Notes under the pieces: generated by a model | The model's input: only the letters and a program-made list of their open reading frames with translations | What the model was told of the DNA's origin: nothing | The model's database searches: none | Assembly: GCA_902610655.1 (NCBI GenBank) | Contig: CACLWL010000001.1 | Location: forward strand, 94,807-158,806 | DNA from: an uncultured Pelagibacteraceae bacterium | Lineage (GTDB): Bacteria; Pseudomonadota; Alphaproteobacteria; Pelagibacterales; Pelagibacteraceae | Reading direction: 5' to 3' | Length of the DNA: 64,000 nucleotides | Position numbers and translations under genes: made by a program | In this document: positions 46,704-56,842 of the stretch, one piece after another | Layout: every line of letters begins with the position of its first letter | How positions within the stretch are numbered: the stretch's first letter is position 1

Positions 46704-47628
46704 TTATAACTGTATTTAATTCAACTTTTTTGAAATAGATTGAAGAAAATTGATTTAATTGTTTGTTCCTCTCAATGATTAGAGCTTTATTAAGTTCTTC
46801 TTTTAAATTAATTTCTTTTTTAACTTTTCTTTTATTTTTTAATATCAATAATAATTTCCCAGCAGGTGTATTTATAGCTTCACTGATCTCGCCAATATCA
46901 AGATTTTCAATTATTGCTGATATTTCTTTAGAGAGTTGTGTTTTCCTTAACCATCCTATACTTCCACCAGAACTTGAGGTACTTGAAATACTATAGATTA
47001 TTGCTGTGTTTTCAAAACCAACTTCATTAATGCTTTTTTTTATTTTTTCTAGGTCTTCTTTTTCCATACTTTTAGATTTTGGTGCAAATAATATTTCAGA
47101 TAAATTATATTCATTAATTTCGTTTTCCTCATTTTTTATTTTTGCTTTTAAATCTTTTTTAATTTTATCCTTGTTAATCGATAATTTATTCCTGTATTTT
47201 TCAAAAATTAGTTGATTCCACAATAATTCTATTTCAATTTTATTTTTTACAAATTCTATCTCTAATTTTAATTCTGATAATAAGTTATTAAACTCATTTA
47301 GATTCTCTAAACCAAGTGTAGTTAATAATTTAAATAAACTTTGTGTTACGGCCTCGTCATTCACACCGATTTTAAAGTATTTTTTAATTTCTAATTCTTT
47401 TATTTTTTCCCTCAAGATTGACTTAGAGGCGTATATAACTAAAGATTTATCTTCCATATTATTCAAATCACTATTTATTAATTTAAGATATGTTATTTCA
47501 TTTTTAATCTCTATACTTGTAATTGGAGTATTATTAACAGTGAATACTATTGATACTTTTTCAGAAAATAAATCTTTTGAGAATGAAAAAAAAACAAGAA
47601 AAAAAAATAAAAATTTATAAACTTTCAT
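46693..47628 (-). CDS. surA: SurA-like periplasmic chaperone / peptidyl-prolyl isomerase
   Basis: Helps outer membrane proteins fold. 311 aa with a signal peptide (residues 1-22, FLFFFLVFFSFSKDLFS), an N-terminal helical chaperone domain (about 25-165), and one parvulin domain (about 170-280) containing SSSGGSIGWLRKTQLSKEI. E. coli SurA is about 430 aa with two parvulin domains, so this is a reduced form. Position after lptD is the normal order and supports the call; LptD is a known SurA client. Confidence 0.88.
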   Translation of the reverse strand: MKVYKFLFFFLVFFSFSKDLFSEKVSIVFTVNNTPITSIEIKNEITYLKLINSDLNNMEDKSLVIYASKSILREKIKELEIKKYFKIGVNDEAVTQSLFKLLTTLGLENLNEFNNLLSELKLEIEFVKNKIEIELLWNQLIFEKYRNKLSINKDKIKKDLKAKIKNEENEINEYNLSEILFAPKSKSMEKEDLEKIKKSINEVGFENTAIIYSISSTSSSGGSIGWLRKTQLSKEISAIIENLDIGEISEAINTPAGKLLLILKNKRKVKKEINLKEELNKALIIERNKQLNQFSSIYFKKVELNTVINEK

Positions 47629-50027
47629 TATTCACCAAAATTTACAGAACTTATTTGTGAAAAAGGCACTATAGTTAATGTAAATAGTAATTCTTCCTCT
47701 GGCTTTATGTCATTATCGCTATAAAAGCTTTTATTATATTCTATTGATGCCTTTAGGCAGTCATTTTCGTATTGATAAACTAAATTATAGAATTCTGTCA
47801 TATCCAACTCTCTATTTTTTCTTGTTGAAAAACTTAAGCTATTATTTTCATCAAAAGAATATTTAGATTGATTTTTTATATAACTTTTACTACCTATATC
47901 TCCTCTTTCTTCTAGATATTGAAAACTAGTAATTAAATTATTTACCTTCAAGCTAGTATCTATAAGATTATAATTAAGCCTGTTAAGATTATTATCAGCA
48001 ATAAAGTCGTATTTAAAATTTAAGTTATCAAAAAGATCGAACTTAACCTGACCTATAATATCTGAATATTTCTGGTTTATAGTGCTACTTAAGGGTAAAT
48101 CTTGATTTTCCTCATCTCTGTAAACTTGAGCCAAATTTAAAGATACTTTATCTATACCATTTTTATTTTTTAATTTATATTCCACAACTGCTGTTAAGGA
48201 TTGACCACCCTCAACACCACCACTAATTGACATTCTATTGAAAGCATTAATATTATTTGAGTTAAGAACTCTGTCCAAGCTTGATATATTTTTAGTGTTA
48301 TTTGGACTATATCTTAAAGATAGAGTTGGTTTTAACAACTTATCATACAACAAACCTTCTTTTTTAAGAGGATAGCTTAAGGAATACATAAGTTTTGTTA
48401 ATAATTTTGTTTCATCATCACTTTCGTTTTTTGATCCAGTTTTATTTACTGTATTAGGATTTTTAAAAAGAATTTGAAAATCTTTGACTAAACCTCTTTC
48501 GCTAAATTTTGTATCTGCATTATATAACAAATCTGTAATCAAGCTCTTAGTATACTTATTTGTGTCAAAATGTTTTTGATAAAAACTAGATGATAGGCTG
48601 AAATATCCAGGAATATCACTACTTATAAATTCTTTTGTATAATCTAAATCTGGATATATATATTCATATCTATCACTTTTAGGTTTAGATAAATTTTCAT
48701 AGCTTTCTAATACCATTGAAAAAGAAGTATCATCATCATACGCATCTAGCTTTAAAAAATTATTCATTAAATTTTCATTTTTTATTAACTCAGATGGTGG
48801 TTTAAATTTTTTTAAATAAGTTTCATGAGATACTTGTTCTATATTGATCTCAAGATTTGAATTTTCAAAAAAATTATTTTTAAAATTTAAACTTGTATTT
48901 GAAAAAAAATGTGACTTTGATGCTTCTTTATTATTATTTAGTTCAGAGCTAAAAAATCCAAAATCCATTATATGATCAAAATCTTTTTCAACTTGTCTAT
49001 ATTCGTTTTGAATTAGGAGGTTCTTATTTGTAAAAATCCTTGGCTTAAAAGTCAAATCTTTGTTTACCGCTAAAACTTTAAAATAAGGCACAAGTAATGA
49101 GGTTCCTGTATTACCCGAGTCTGATAAATTTGGTATTAAAAATCCTGACTGTCTTTTAACCGAGGGATCGGGATGGAAAAATTTAGGAAAATAAAATACT
49201 GGTTTATCATAAATTTGCAACCAGGCATTTTTATAATTAATAATTTTTTTATTTTTGTCGTGTATTATTTTATCCGCGGAAAGTTTCCAAGGTGGGCAAT
49301 TATCATTTTTTTTGCAAGTTGTAAAAACACCCTTAGAAATTTGAGAAGTGTTTTTTGTTGAAGTAATAGTATTTCCATATAGTCTTGGATCATTATCGGT
49401 ATTTCCGAATGTATCTTTATTAAAATTTATTTTTACATCTTTACCGAAAAATTGATCATCGTTTAAATTACCTGCAAAATTTTCTAAGAATGTGTTATTT
49501 CCAAAATTATCTTTTATTATAACATTTTTTGCTTTTATAATTTGATCCCTAATAAAAAATTTAAATTCATTAGATATTAACTCATTTTCGTAATTATCAA
49601 AAACCAAAGTATTTTTGTTTGAGCTTAAAGTTCCTTCAATTCTATCAAAAACTATATCTTCAGATTTTATTAAATATTCGTTATTTATATTGACCTCAGT
49701 TGACTGTGTAGTGAATAATTTTTCATTTTTCTTAAAATATTTTATTTTATCAGTGTTAATAATAATATTTTTTGAAATATCTCTTATAACTACATTGTTA
49801 CTTAAAACTAGCTCTAGTTTAGTTTTATCATACTCAAACTCTTCTCCCTCAAAAACTAAACCAGAATTAGTGGTTATCTTTACTCCATTTTTTGATATTA
49901 GTTTATTTCCCTCATCTAAGATTTGGATTTCCTCTCCTTCAAAGTAGAATTCATCTGAACTCAACTTAATTTGATTAACAAAAAAAATACACAATATTAG
50001 AATTATAAATTTAATTTTTTTTTTCAT
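47628..50027 (-). CDS. lptD: LPS assembly outer membrane protein LptD
   Basis: Outer membrane translocon that inserts LPS into the outer leaflet. 799 aa with a signal peptide (residues 1-24), an N-terminal OstA jelly-roll (repeated EGEEF and GVKITTNSG-type strands, about 30-250), and a large C-terminal beta barrel rich in alternating aromatic residues. KPVFYFPKFFHPDPSVKRQS is the conserved junction between the two parts. Overlaps surA by one base and lptG by four. Its presence indicates LPS in the outer membrane. Confidence 0.94.
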   Translation of the reverse strand: MKKKIKFIILILCIFFVNQIKLSSDEFYFEGEEIQILDEGNKLISKNGVKITTNSGLVFEGEEFEYDKTKLELVLSNNVVIRDISKNIIINTDKIKYFKKNEKLFTTQSTEVNINNEYLIKSEDIVFDRIEGTLSSNKNTLVFDNYENELISNEFKFFIRDQIIKAKNVIIKDNFGNNTFLENFAGNLNDDQFFGKDVKINFNKDTFGNTDNDPRLYGNTITSTKNTSQISKGVFTTCKKNDNCPPWKLSADKIIHDKNKKIINYKNAWLQIYDKPVFYFPKFFHPDPSVKRQSGFLIPNLSDSGNTGTSLLVPYFKVLAVNKDLTFKPRIFTNKNLLIQNEYRQVEKDFDHIMDFGFFSSELNNNKEASKSHFFSNTSLNFKNNFFENSNLEINIEQVSHETYLKKFKPPSELIKNENLMNNFLKLDAYDDDTSFSMVLESYENLSKPKSDRYEYIYPDLDYTKEFISSDIPGYFSLSSSFYQKHFDTNKYTKSLITDLLYNADTKFSERGLVKDFQILFKNPNTVNKTGSKNESDDETKLLTKLMYSLSYPLKKEGLLYDKLLKPTLSLRYSPNNTKNISSLDRVLNSNNINAFNRMSISGGVEGGQSLTAVVEYKLKNKNGIDKVSLNLAQVYRDEENQDLPLSSTINQKYSDIIGQVKFDLFDNLNFKYDFIADNNLNRLNYNLIDTSLKVNNLITSFQYLEERGDIGSKSYIKNQSKYSFDENNSLSFSTRKNRELDMTEFYNLVYQYENDCLKASIEYNKSFYSDNDIKPEEELLFTLTIVPFSQISSVNFGE

Positions 50028-51103
50028 TTTTCATTTATTCTTACGAGACCAATTGAGCAAAATAGTGAAATTATAATTAATGGCAACCAAATAGACATTA
50101 CCTCAGGCAACCTTTCGTTTTGACCTAAAAGTGTAGAAAAATAGTTTATGTAGTAAATAATAACAGAAAGTAATACCCCAAGGACAATATGAAATAATTT
50201 TGATTTATTTCTTTTTATATTCAGCATTATTACCGCTGCAAAAATAGTCATTACAGTTAAATATATCGGGTATGCTATAAGTTTTTGAATGTGGATATTA
50301 ATATTCGTAATTGAGTAACCTAAATTCTTATAATCTTTTTTAAGTTTATTTAATTCTATGATGTTTAGTGAGGATAAGTCAGAAAATAACTGATTTATTT
50401 GCTCCGCATCAAAATTACTTTTAAATAGCACGTTTTCTTTTGTTTTAAGTCCTTGATTTACTTTAGAAAAACTAGCTCTGATTATTAACCAATTTTTATT
50501 TTCTATATTTATTTCATCCGCAACAATATTATTGATGTTATTATAATCTTTGGAGAATTGATTTATTGTTACTTGTTTTAAAAATTTTCCATCTATTTTT
50601 TCAGCATTAATAATATTTATATAATTATCTATTTCATCTTTAATCCATAATCCATTTTCTGTTACTATGGCAAGATATTTGTTATCACCTGAATATTTAT
50701 TTTTCATTTCCAGATACATGAATCTTAAATTTGACGCTAAATTATAAAAAATGGTGATCAATATCAGTGACATTATAAATGAACTTAATGATAAAATTCC
50801 AATTAGTTTAATATTACTTAAACTTATTTTTTTAAAAATATCTAGTTCCTCTTTGTCCATTAATCTTATAAAAAGAAATTGAGTTGAGATAAAAAAAATA
50901 AATGGGAATGTTTCGTATACAATCGTAGGTGCTGTTAAAAGAGTAAGTAATAATGGGTAAAGAGCATTTACATTGGCCTCCTTAAAAAAAGAAACTTCCT
51001 CAAAAATATTTAAAATTATTGAAAGTGAAAAAAAAACAAGTGACACAAAAAATAATATTTTCCAGTAAGATTTAATTAAATATAATTGATATATTTTAAT
51101 CAT
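50024..51103 (-). CDS. lptG: LPS export ABC permease LptG
   Basis: Inner membrane permease of the LptB2FG complex that extracts LPS. 359 aa; three N-terminal helices, a periplasmic jelly-roll (about 130-270), then three C-terminal helices, the standard LptF/G topology. PTIVYETFPFIFFISTQFLF matches the LptG helix 2-3 region. It is the second of two adjacent permease genes, and its start overlaps lptF by four bases. The ATPase LptB is not in the window. Confidence 0.92.
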   Translation of the reverse strand: MIKIYQLYLIKSYWKILFFVSLVFFSLSIILNIFEEVSFFKEANVNALYPLLLTLLTAPTIVYETFPFIFFISTQFLFIRLMDKEELDIFKKISLSNIKLIGILSLSSFIMSLILITIFYNLASNLRFMYLEMKNKYSGDNKYLAIVTENGLWIKDEIDNYINIINAEKIDGKFLKQVTINQFSKDYNNINNIVADEINIENKNWLIIRASFSKVNQGLKTKENVLFKSNFDAEQINQLFSDLSSLNIIELNKLKKDYKNLGYSITNINIHIQKLIAYPIYLTVMTIFAAVIMLNIKRNKSKLFHIVLGVLLSVIIYYINYFSTLLGQNERLPEVMSIWLPLIIISLFCSIGLVRINEK

Positions 51104-52221
51104 AATTTATCTCTCAACTTTAGAATTAAATAAAAATAACCAAAGATAAATAAGATTATTGGTAAAAGTGAAAAAATGAATGTTGTTTGAACATCATGAA
51201 TATATCTCGAGGATATTTCAGATACAATGATTATTGATAGCACAATAAAAAATAATATATATTGGAATCTGGAGTATAAAAAATTATCTTTATTATACAA
51301 TATAACAAGCGATGAAATTAAAACTATCACTGGTATAAAGAATGGTTTAATTCCTCTTTTGAAAGCTTCTTCTAATACATCGCTATATGTTTCGTCACTA
51401 CATCTTAAAAAAGTATTACCTAAATTATATTCTCTATTAAATTTTAATTTATATAAACATAAGAATATAATTTTAGATTTAATTTCTTGTACTTTAGGAA
51501 ATATTGTTGTTTTTGTTTTGTATTTAGATAAATCAAATTCTGTTTTTTTAAAAGAGAATGTTGTTATTTTTTTTTTATCAATATCTATAAAATTACCATC
51601 AAAAAGTTCTAAATAGTTTTTTTGATCACTGAAAATTAACTTTCCTTTTTTAGCGTAAATTATTTGTGATTGATTTATGTTTAAATTGTCTTTAAGATAA
51701 ATATTTATTAATTCACCATTTTCTTTTTTTTCATCTACAAATATTGTTAGTGATTCAACAGCATCAATGAATTTTTTTTCTTTTATTAAATTAGGAAAAA
51801 ATTCAATATTTGAATTTCTAACAAACTCTCTAGCTTGATCTAAAGCTCTTGGAACTACAAAAGTATTTAATATAAGTTGTAGAACTAAAAAAAAAAGAGA
51901 AAATGCTACTAAAGTATTTATAAATTTAATTTTTTTAATTCCTATATTCCAAAAAATTAATAATTCGTTTTTAAGTTCATACTTATTAATTATGTAAAAA
52001 ACTGTAATGAACACACAAAATGGCATTACCCTAGAAAATATCTTTGGAAAATTGAGAACTGTAATACCAAAATATGTGGAAATACCGTGACCATCCTCAG
52101 AAATATAATCAAGAAAATTTACAGCCTGGACGACCAAAATGATCAAAGAAAGGGCAAATGATGACAAAAGGAAAAATTTTGTCACATCCATAATTAACTT
52201 GTTAAATATAATTTTTTTCAT
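51100..52221 (-). CDS. lptF: LPS export ABC permease LptF
   Basis: Partner permease of LptG. 373 aa; three N-terminal helices with KIFSRVMPFCVFITVFYIIN, a periplasmic domain (about 130-280) and three C-terminal helices. The VPRALDQAREFVRNS segment after helix three is typical of LptF. First gene of the lptF-lptG-lptD-surA-pdxA-rsmA operon; divergent from pepA across 85 bases that include an inverted repeat at 52261-52277. Confidence 0.92.
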   Translation of the reverse strand: MKKIIFNKLIMDVTKFFLLSSFALSLIILVVQAVNFLDYISEDGHGISTYFGITVLNFPKIFSRVMPFCVFITVFYIINKYELKNELLIFWNIGIKKIKFINTLVAFSLFFLVLQLILNTFVVPRALDQAREFVRNSNIEFFPNLIKEKKFIDAVESLTIFVDEKKENGELINIYLKDNLNINQSQIIYAKKGKLIFSDQKNYLELFDGNFIDIDKKKITTFSFKKTEFDLSKYKTKTTIFPKVQEIKSKIIFLCLYKLKFNREYNLGNTFLRCSDETYSDVLEEAFKRGIKPFFIPVIVLISSLVILYNKDNFLYSRFQYILFFIVLSIIIVSEISSRYIHDVQTTFIFSLLPIILFIFGYFYLILKLRDKL

Positions 52222-52260
52222 TGAAATCTTTAAAATAAATATTTATATAAGCTCAAAAAA

Positions 52261-52277
52261 TTAAACTTATAGTTTAA
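52261..52277. promoter_or_regulatory. Inverted repeat between lptF and pepA
   Basis: TTAAACT-TAT-AGTTTAA, two perfect seven-base arms with a three-base spacer, lies midway in the 85-base divergent region. Its position suits an operator or a symmetric promoter element controlling one or both genes. AT composition makes chance occurrence possible. Confidence 0.3.
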
Positions 52278-52306
52278 ATACAACCTAAAGTACATATTTA
52301 TAAAAA

Positions 52307-53776
52307 ATGTCAATAAAAATAAGCTACAAAAAGGATATTAACGAAAAAAATATAAAAAACTTTGTATTGTTTTCAAACCTTGAATTCAAGATTAATGGAC
52401 TTAATAAATTATCATTAGCTAAAAGTTCAAATCAGATTGTTAAGACAATAAATTCTAACAAGTCTAAAAAGAATGATTTTGTTAGCTTCAATATAAATCC
52501 TGATCAAAAGATAATTTTAATAAAAATTAAAAATGATGAAAATTCAACAGAGAATGAAAAAAAGGGAGCAAATTTTTATAAATTTGCTAAATCAAATTCA
52601 CTAAACGATTTAAATTTTTTAGATAAGAATATTAACGAAACACAGAGTAAAAATAAAAATTTTATTGATGAATTTTTACATGGTATGCAGCTGAAATCAT
52701 ATGAATTTAGTAAGTATAAAACAAAAAAAGAAAAAATAGATATAAATGTAAATGTAATATTTAAAAAAAAAATACCGACAAAAGCTAAAAATAATAGATT
52801 TACCTCTTTACTTGATGGTACAAATTTTACTAAAGATCTTGTTTCAGAACCAGGTAATATTCTTCACCCGGATGAATATGCAAAACGAATACTTAAATTA
52901 AAAAAAATTGGGCTAAAGATTAAAGTTTATAACGAGAAAGAACTTAAAAAATTAGGTATGGGTGCGCTACTTGGGGTAGGTCAAGGCAGCATTAGAGGGT
53001 CATATTTGGTTACTATGGAATGGAATGGTAACAAATCAAATGTTAAACCTTTAGCTTTTGTAGGCAAAGGTGTTTGTTTTGATACTGGTGGTTATTCACT
53101 TAAGCCAGCGAGATTTATGGAAGACATGACTTATGATATGGCTGGCTCAGCAGCTGTTGTAGGTTTATTGAAAACTTTAGCCTTGAGAAAAGCAAAGGTT
53201 AATGCAGTTGGCGTAGTTGGTCTTGTTGAAAATATGGTAAGTGGAAATGCTCAAAGACCAGGAGATATAGTAAAATCTTATAGTGGAAAAACCATAGAGG
53301 TATTAAATACTGATGCTGAGGGTAGATTAGTTTTGGCAGACGCTTTAACATTTACTGAAAAAAAATTTAAACCTAAATTCATAGTTGATTTAGCAACCTT
53401 GACTGGTGCTATAATTGTCTCTTTGGGCTCAGAGTATGGAGGCCTTTTTTCTAATGATGATAAATTATCAAAACAACTACTTGATGCGGGTGAAAAAGTT
53501 GATGAAAAATTATGGAGAATGCCTCTCCATAAAAATTTTGACAAATTAATAAACTGCAAAAATGCAGATATGCAAAATATTAATTATGTAGGAGGCGCTG
53601 GCTCAACAACAGCAGCACAATTTTTACAAAGATTTATAATTAATAAAACTCCATGGGCTCATCTTGATATAGCTGGTATGGCTTTTTCAAAATATGGAGG
53701 AGCATTAAATTCAGGGGGTGCTACCGGATACGGTGTCAGATTATTGAACAAATTAGTAGAAGATAATTATGAGTAA
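52307..53776 (+). CDS. pepA: Leucyl aminopeptidase (cytosol aminopeptidase)
   Basis: M17 family two-metal exopeptidase that trims N-terminal residues. 489 aa; the catalytic C-terminal half has VGKGVCFDTGGYSLKPA, the metal motif NTDAEGRLVLAD, and the conserved HLDIAGMAF end region. The N-terminal domain is divergent and lysine-rich, as usual. In many proteobacteria pepA lies divergent from lptF, as here. Overlaps ndk by 8 bases. Confidence 0.95.
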   Translation: MSIKISYKKDINEKNIKNFVLFSNLEFKINGLNKLSLAKSSNQIVKTINSNKSKKNDFVSFNINPDQKIILIKIKNDENSTENEKKGANFYKFAKSNSLNDLNFLDKNINETQSKNKNFIDEFLHGMQLKSYEFSKYKTKKEKIDINVNVIFKKKIPTKAKNNRFTSLLDGTNFTKDLVSEPGNILHPDEYAKRILKLKKIGLKIKVYNEKELKKLGMGALLGVGQGSIRGSYLVTMEWNGNKSNVKPLAFVGKGVCFDTGGYSLKPARFMEDMTYDMAGSAAVVGLLKTLALRKAKVNAVGVVGLVENMVSGNAQRPGDIVKSYSGKTIEVLNTDAEGRLVLADALTFTEKKFKPKFIVDLATLTGAIIVSLGSEYGGLFSNDDKLSKQLLDAGEKVDEKLWRMPLHKNFDKLINCKNADMQNINYVGGAGSTTAAQFLQRFIINKTPWAHLDIAGMAFSKYGGALNSGGATGYGVRLLNKLVEDNYE

Positions 53777-54179
53777 TATAGAACAAACTTTATCAATTAT
53801 AAAACCTGATGCTGTAGAAAGAAATTTAGATGAAAAAATTAAATCAATATTTGTTAAAGAAGGATTTAAAATTGTAAAAGAAAAAAAAATTAAACTTGAA
53901 AAAATTGATGCTGAAAAATTCTATAAAGTTCACGAAACAAAGCCATTTTACTATGATTTATGTGAATATTTATCATCAGGACCTATTGTTGCAATGGTTC
54001 TAGAAAAAGAAAATGCTGTCTCTTCAAATCGTCAAATAATGGGCGCAACTGATCCTAAAAATGCTAACGAGGGTACAATTAGGAAACAGTATGGTATATC
54101 AATAGATAAAAACTCAGTACATGGTTCAGATAGCATTGAAAATGCAAAAAAAGAAATAAATTTTTTTTTCAAAGATTAG
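53769..54179 (+). CDS. ndk: Nucleoside diphosphate kinase
   Basis: Balances nucleoside triphosphates by phosphotransfer through a histidine. 136 aa; EQTLSIIKPDAVERN at the N-terminus, MGATDPKNANEGTIRKQYG, and the active site NSVHGSDS with the catalytic His near residue 117. Follows pepA by overlap; its stop overlaps that of the convergent purN by four bases. Confidence 0.97.
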   Translation: MSNIEQTLSIIKPDAVERNLDEKIKSIFVKEGFKIVKEKKIKLEKIDAEKFYKVHETKPFYYDLCEYLSSGPIVAMVLEKENAVSSNRQIMGATDPKNANEGTIRKQYGISIDKNSVHGSDSIENAKKEINFFFKD

Positions 54180-54193
54180 TTCACAATCATTTG
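54170..54193. terminator. Hairpin over the ndk/purN stop codons
   Basis: CAAAGATT (54170-54177) pairs with AATC-a-TTTG (54185-54193, one bulged A). The seven-base loop and the end of the left arm hold both stop codons. On the minus strand the T-run follows from the A/T tract at 54159-54169. A plausible shared terminator. Confidence 0.4.
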
Positions 54194-54748
54194 TAAAGCT
54201 TTCGGGTATATTTTATGCTCTTGTTTTAAAATTCTTTTTTGTAGTTTTTTTGGAGTATCATTTTTTAAAATTTTAACTTTTTTTTGTAAAATTATTTTTC
54301 CCGAATCTAATTTTGAGTTTACGAAATGAACTGTGCACCCTGAATACTTTTCATTATTATCCAGTACTCTTCTATGGGTATTTAATCCTTTATAGTTTGG
54401 CAACAAAGACGGATGAATATTTATTACTTTGCCATTAAATTTTTTAATAAAATTTTTTGATAAAATTTTCATAAACCCAGCGAGACAAATAATTTGAATT
54501 TTTTCTTTTAATAAAATATTTAACATTTTTTTTTCATCTTTTGATCTTTTTTTAAAGTTATAAACTTTGGTATTTATATTATTTCGATTTGCGAAAATTA
54601 ATCCTTTTGCATTTTTTTTATTGGATATAACTAATTTAATTTTAAATCGTTTATTTTTTTTTGAAAACTTAATTAGGTTTTTTAAGTTCGAGCCAGTTCC
54701 AGAAATAAATACAGCTATTTCTATTTTTCTACCAGCTGATTTTTTCAT
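54176..54748 (-). CDS. purN: Phosphoribosylglycinamide formyltransferase
   Basis: Formylates GAR with 10-formyl-THF in purine synthesis. 190 aa; GTGSNLKNLI at the N-terminus, the catalytic pair in INIHPSLLPNYKG (Asn and His) and the Asp in NSKLDSGKI. Very lysine-rich from base composition. Overlaps the end of purM by 20 bases; the purM-purN pair is canonical. Confidence 0.95.
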   Translation of the reverse strand: MKKSAGRKIEIAVFISGTGSNLKNLIKFSKKNKRFKIKLVISNKKNAKGLIFANRNNINTKVYNFKKRSKDEKKMLNILLKEKIQIICLAGFMKILSKNFIKKFNGKVINIHPSLLPNYKGLNTHRRVLDNNEKYSGCTVHFVNSKLDSGKIILQKKVKILKNDTPKKLQKRILKQEHKIYPKALQMIVN

Positions 54749-55748
54749 TGAATTTTGTTTTATTTTTACCTTTAACTATTTTCCCTATAATATATGGCTT
54801 GAATTCATTTGTAAAAAATTTATTGATTTTTTTTAAATTTTTTTTATCGATTATTAAGCAGAAACCAACGCCACAATTAAAAGTTTTTAACATTTCATAA
54901 TCATCAATATTTTGGTTTTTAATCCATTTAAATATTTTTTTTACTTTTATTTTAGAGAGATCAATATCTGCACTTAATCCATTTGGAATAACCCTGTTAA
55001 TATTATCAATAATTCCACCACCAGTTATATTAGCACATCCATTGATAAGTTTTTTATTATTTAAATTTAAAATTTCTCTCACATAAATTTTTGTCGGTTT
55101 AAGCAATTCCTTTTTTAAAAAAATATTTTTCCTTATTTTAATTTTCTTTTTTTTTAAAATATGTCTTATTAAAGAATATCCGTTTGAATGTATACCACTT
55201 GATGGTACAGCTAATATTAAATTATTTTTTTTAATATTTTTTTTATTGATAATTTTTTTTTGGTCAACAATTCCTACGGCAAAACCCGCTATATCAAATT
55301 TATTCTTAGAATAAGTTCCTGGCATTTCAGCTGTTTCGCCGCCAACTAAAGTACAATTAGAAATATTACAACCTTTATTAATTCCTTTTAAAATTGATTT
55401 TAATTTTATTAAATTAATTTTATTAATTGATATATAATCTAAAAATATTAATGGTTTAGCTCCTTGTACAATTAAATCATTTACACACATCGCAACCAAG
55501 TCAATTCCTATAGTATCAAATTTATTAAGTGTATTTGCTATCTCAATTTTTGTTCCAACACCATCCGTACTGGCAACTAATTTTGGGTCTTTGAAATTTT
55601 TAGGTATATTTGATATTGATCCAAAACCACCAATATTTTTATTTTTTTGTTTTTTTTTACCAGTATTTTTTGAGATAAAATTAACGAATTTATCAGCTTC
55701 GGATATATTTACGCCACTTTTTTGATATGTAAATTTGGTATTTTTCAT
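54729..55748 (-). CDS. purM: Phosphoribosylformylglycinamidine cyclo-ligase
   Basis: Closes the imidazole ring to give AIR. 339 aa; YQKSGVNISEADKFV at the start, GGFGSISNIP, the STDGVGTKIEIA metal/ATP segment, and GGETAEMPG. Divergent from the DUF2066 gene with only 11 bases between starts, so its promoter must overlap the neighbouring coding sequence. Confidence 0.96.
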   Translation of the reverse strand: MKNTKFTYQKSGVNISEADKFVNFISKNTGKKKQKNKNIGGFGSISNIPKNFKDPKLVASTDGVGTKIEIANTLNKFDTIGIDLVAMCVNDLIVQGAKPLIFLDYISINKINLIKLKSILKGINKGCNISNCTLVGGETAEMPGTYSKNKFDIAGFAVGIVDQKKIINKKNIKKNNLILAVPSSGIHSNGYSLIRHILKKKKIKIRKNIFLKKELLKPTKIYVREILNLNNKKLINGCANITGGGIIDNINRVIPNGLSADIDLSKIKVKKIFKWIKNQNIDDYEMLKTFNCGVGFCLIIDKKNLKKINKFFTNEFKPYIIGKIVKGKNKTKFNEKISW

Positions 55749-55759
55749 TAAAATAAATT

Positions 55760-56836
55760 ATGTTTTTAAATACAAATTTTCTTAATTTGAAAAAAACTTA
55801 TATAATTTTTTTTCTTATTGTTCTATTTATAATTTTAACTGTATCTAAAGCTAATTCATCAATATTTAAAGTTAGCGATATTGAAATAACAGAGCCATTT
55901 AACTCAAAGTTTAAAAAAAAAAAAATTATCGATAAGGCAATTAAACTTGCATTTGAGAAACTTTTAAATATGAGTATTTCTTCTTACGAAAAGAATAAAA
56001 TCACTGGTTTTAAGGTTAGTGAAATTAGGAATTTAATTGATTCTTTTAACATTAAAAATGAAAAATTTATAAATAATACATACAATGCAACTTTTGAGAT
56101 AAATTTTAATAAACAAAATACTTTTTTGTTTATTGAAAAAAGATATATTTTTCCATCAGCACCAATTGCAAGAAATATAATAGTTTTACCGATTCTAGTT
56201 GATATAAAATCACAAAGTTTAAGTATCTTTAATCAGAATCCTTTTTTTACACATTGGAATTCGAATATTAAAAATTATCATTTAATAGATTATATTTTAC
56301 CAGCAGAAGATATAGATGTAGTTAAAGTACTTAATGACAACATAAGTAAACTCGAAGATTACGATTTTAGTCAAATTACTAAAAGTTATAATACCGATGA
56401 TTATATAATTTGCTTAATTTATAAACAAAAAGATTCATTTAAGATTTTTTCAAAAATTAAATTTAACGAAAAACTAAAAATAAAAAGTAAAATTTTTCCA
56501 GATAAGTTGGCTTTATCAGATGAAGAATTAGTAAAATTAATAAATGAAATTAAGCAAATATATGAAGACGAATGGAAAGAAATTAATAAAATTAATCGTT
56601 CAGTAAAATTGCCGATTAATTTATCGATGAATTCCCTAGAATTTAAAAAAAATGATCAATTTGAAAGATTTTTATCTTCGATAGATCAAGTTTCGAAATA
56701 TTCAATTAAAAGCTTTAATAACAATAATGTAAATTATAAAATAATTTTTAATGGTTCGCCTAAACAGTTTTTGAGCATCGCAGAAAAAAATAATTTTATT
56801 ATAGATACCGCCAAACAAATTTGGAAAGTAGAATAA
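55760..56836 (+). CDS. DUF2066 family protein
   Basis: A 358-aa exported or membrane-anchored protein with one N-terminal hydrophobic helix (residues about 14-32, IIFFLIVLFIILTVS). The following domain has the DUF2066 pattern (KAIKLAFEKLLNM and NNTYNATFEINFN). Function unknown. In alphaproteobacteria this gene often sits between purM and the DnaA-related hda gene, exactly as here, which supports the family call. Confidence 0.8.
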   Translation: MFLNTNFLNLKKTYIIFFLIVLFIILTVSKANSSIFKVSDIEITEPFNSKFKKKKIIDKAIKLAFEKLLNMSISSYEKNKITGFKVSEIRNLIDSFNIKNEKFINNTYNATFEINFNKQNTFLFIEKRYIFPSAPIARNIIVLPILVDIKSQSLSIFNQNPFFTHWNSNIKNYHLIDYILPAEDIDVVKVLNDNISKLEDYDFSQITKSYNTDDYIICLIYKQKDSFKIFSKIKFNEKLKIKSKIFPDKLALSDEELVKLINEIKQIYEDEWKEINKINRSVKLPINLSMNSLEFKKNDQFERFLSSIDQVSKYSIKSFNNNNVNYKIIFNGSPKQFLSIAEKNNFIIDTAKQIWKVE

Positions 56837-56842
56837 ACCATA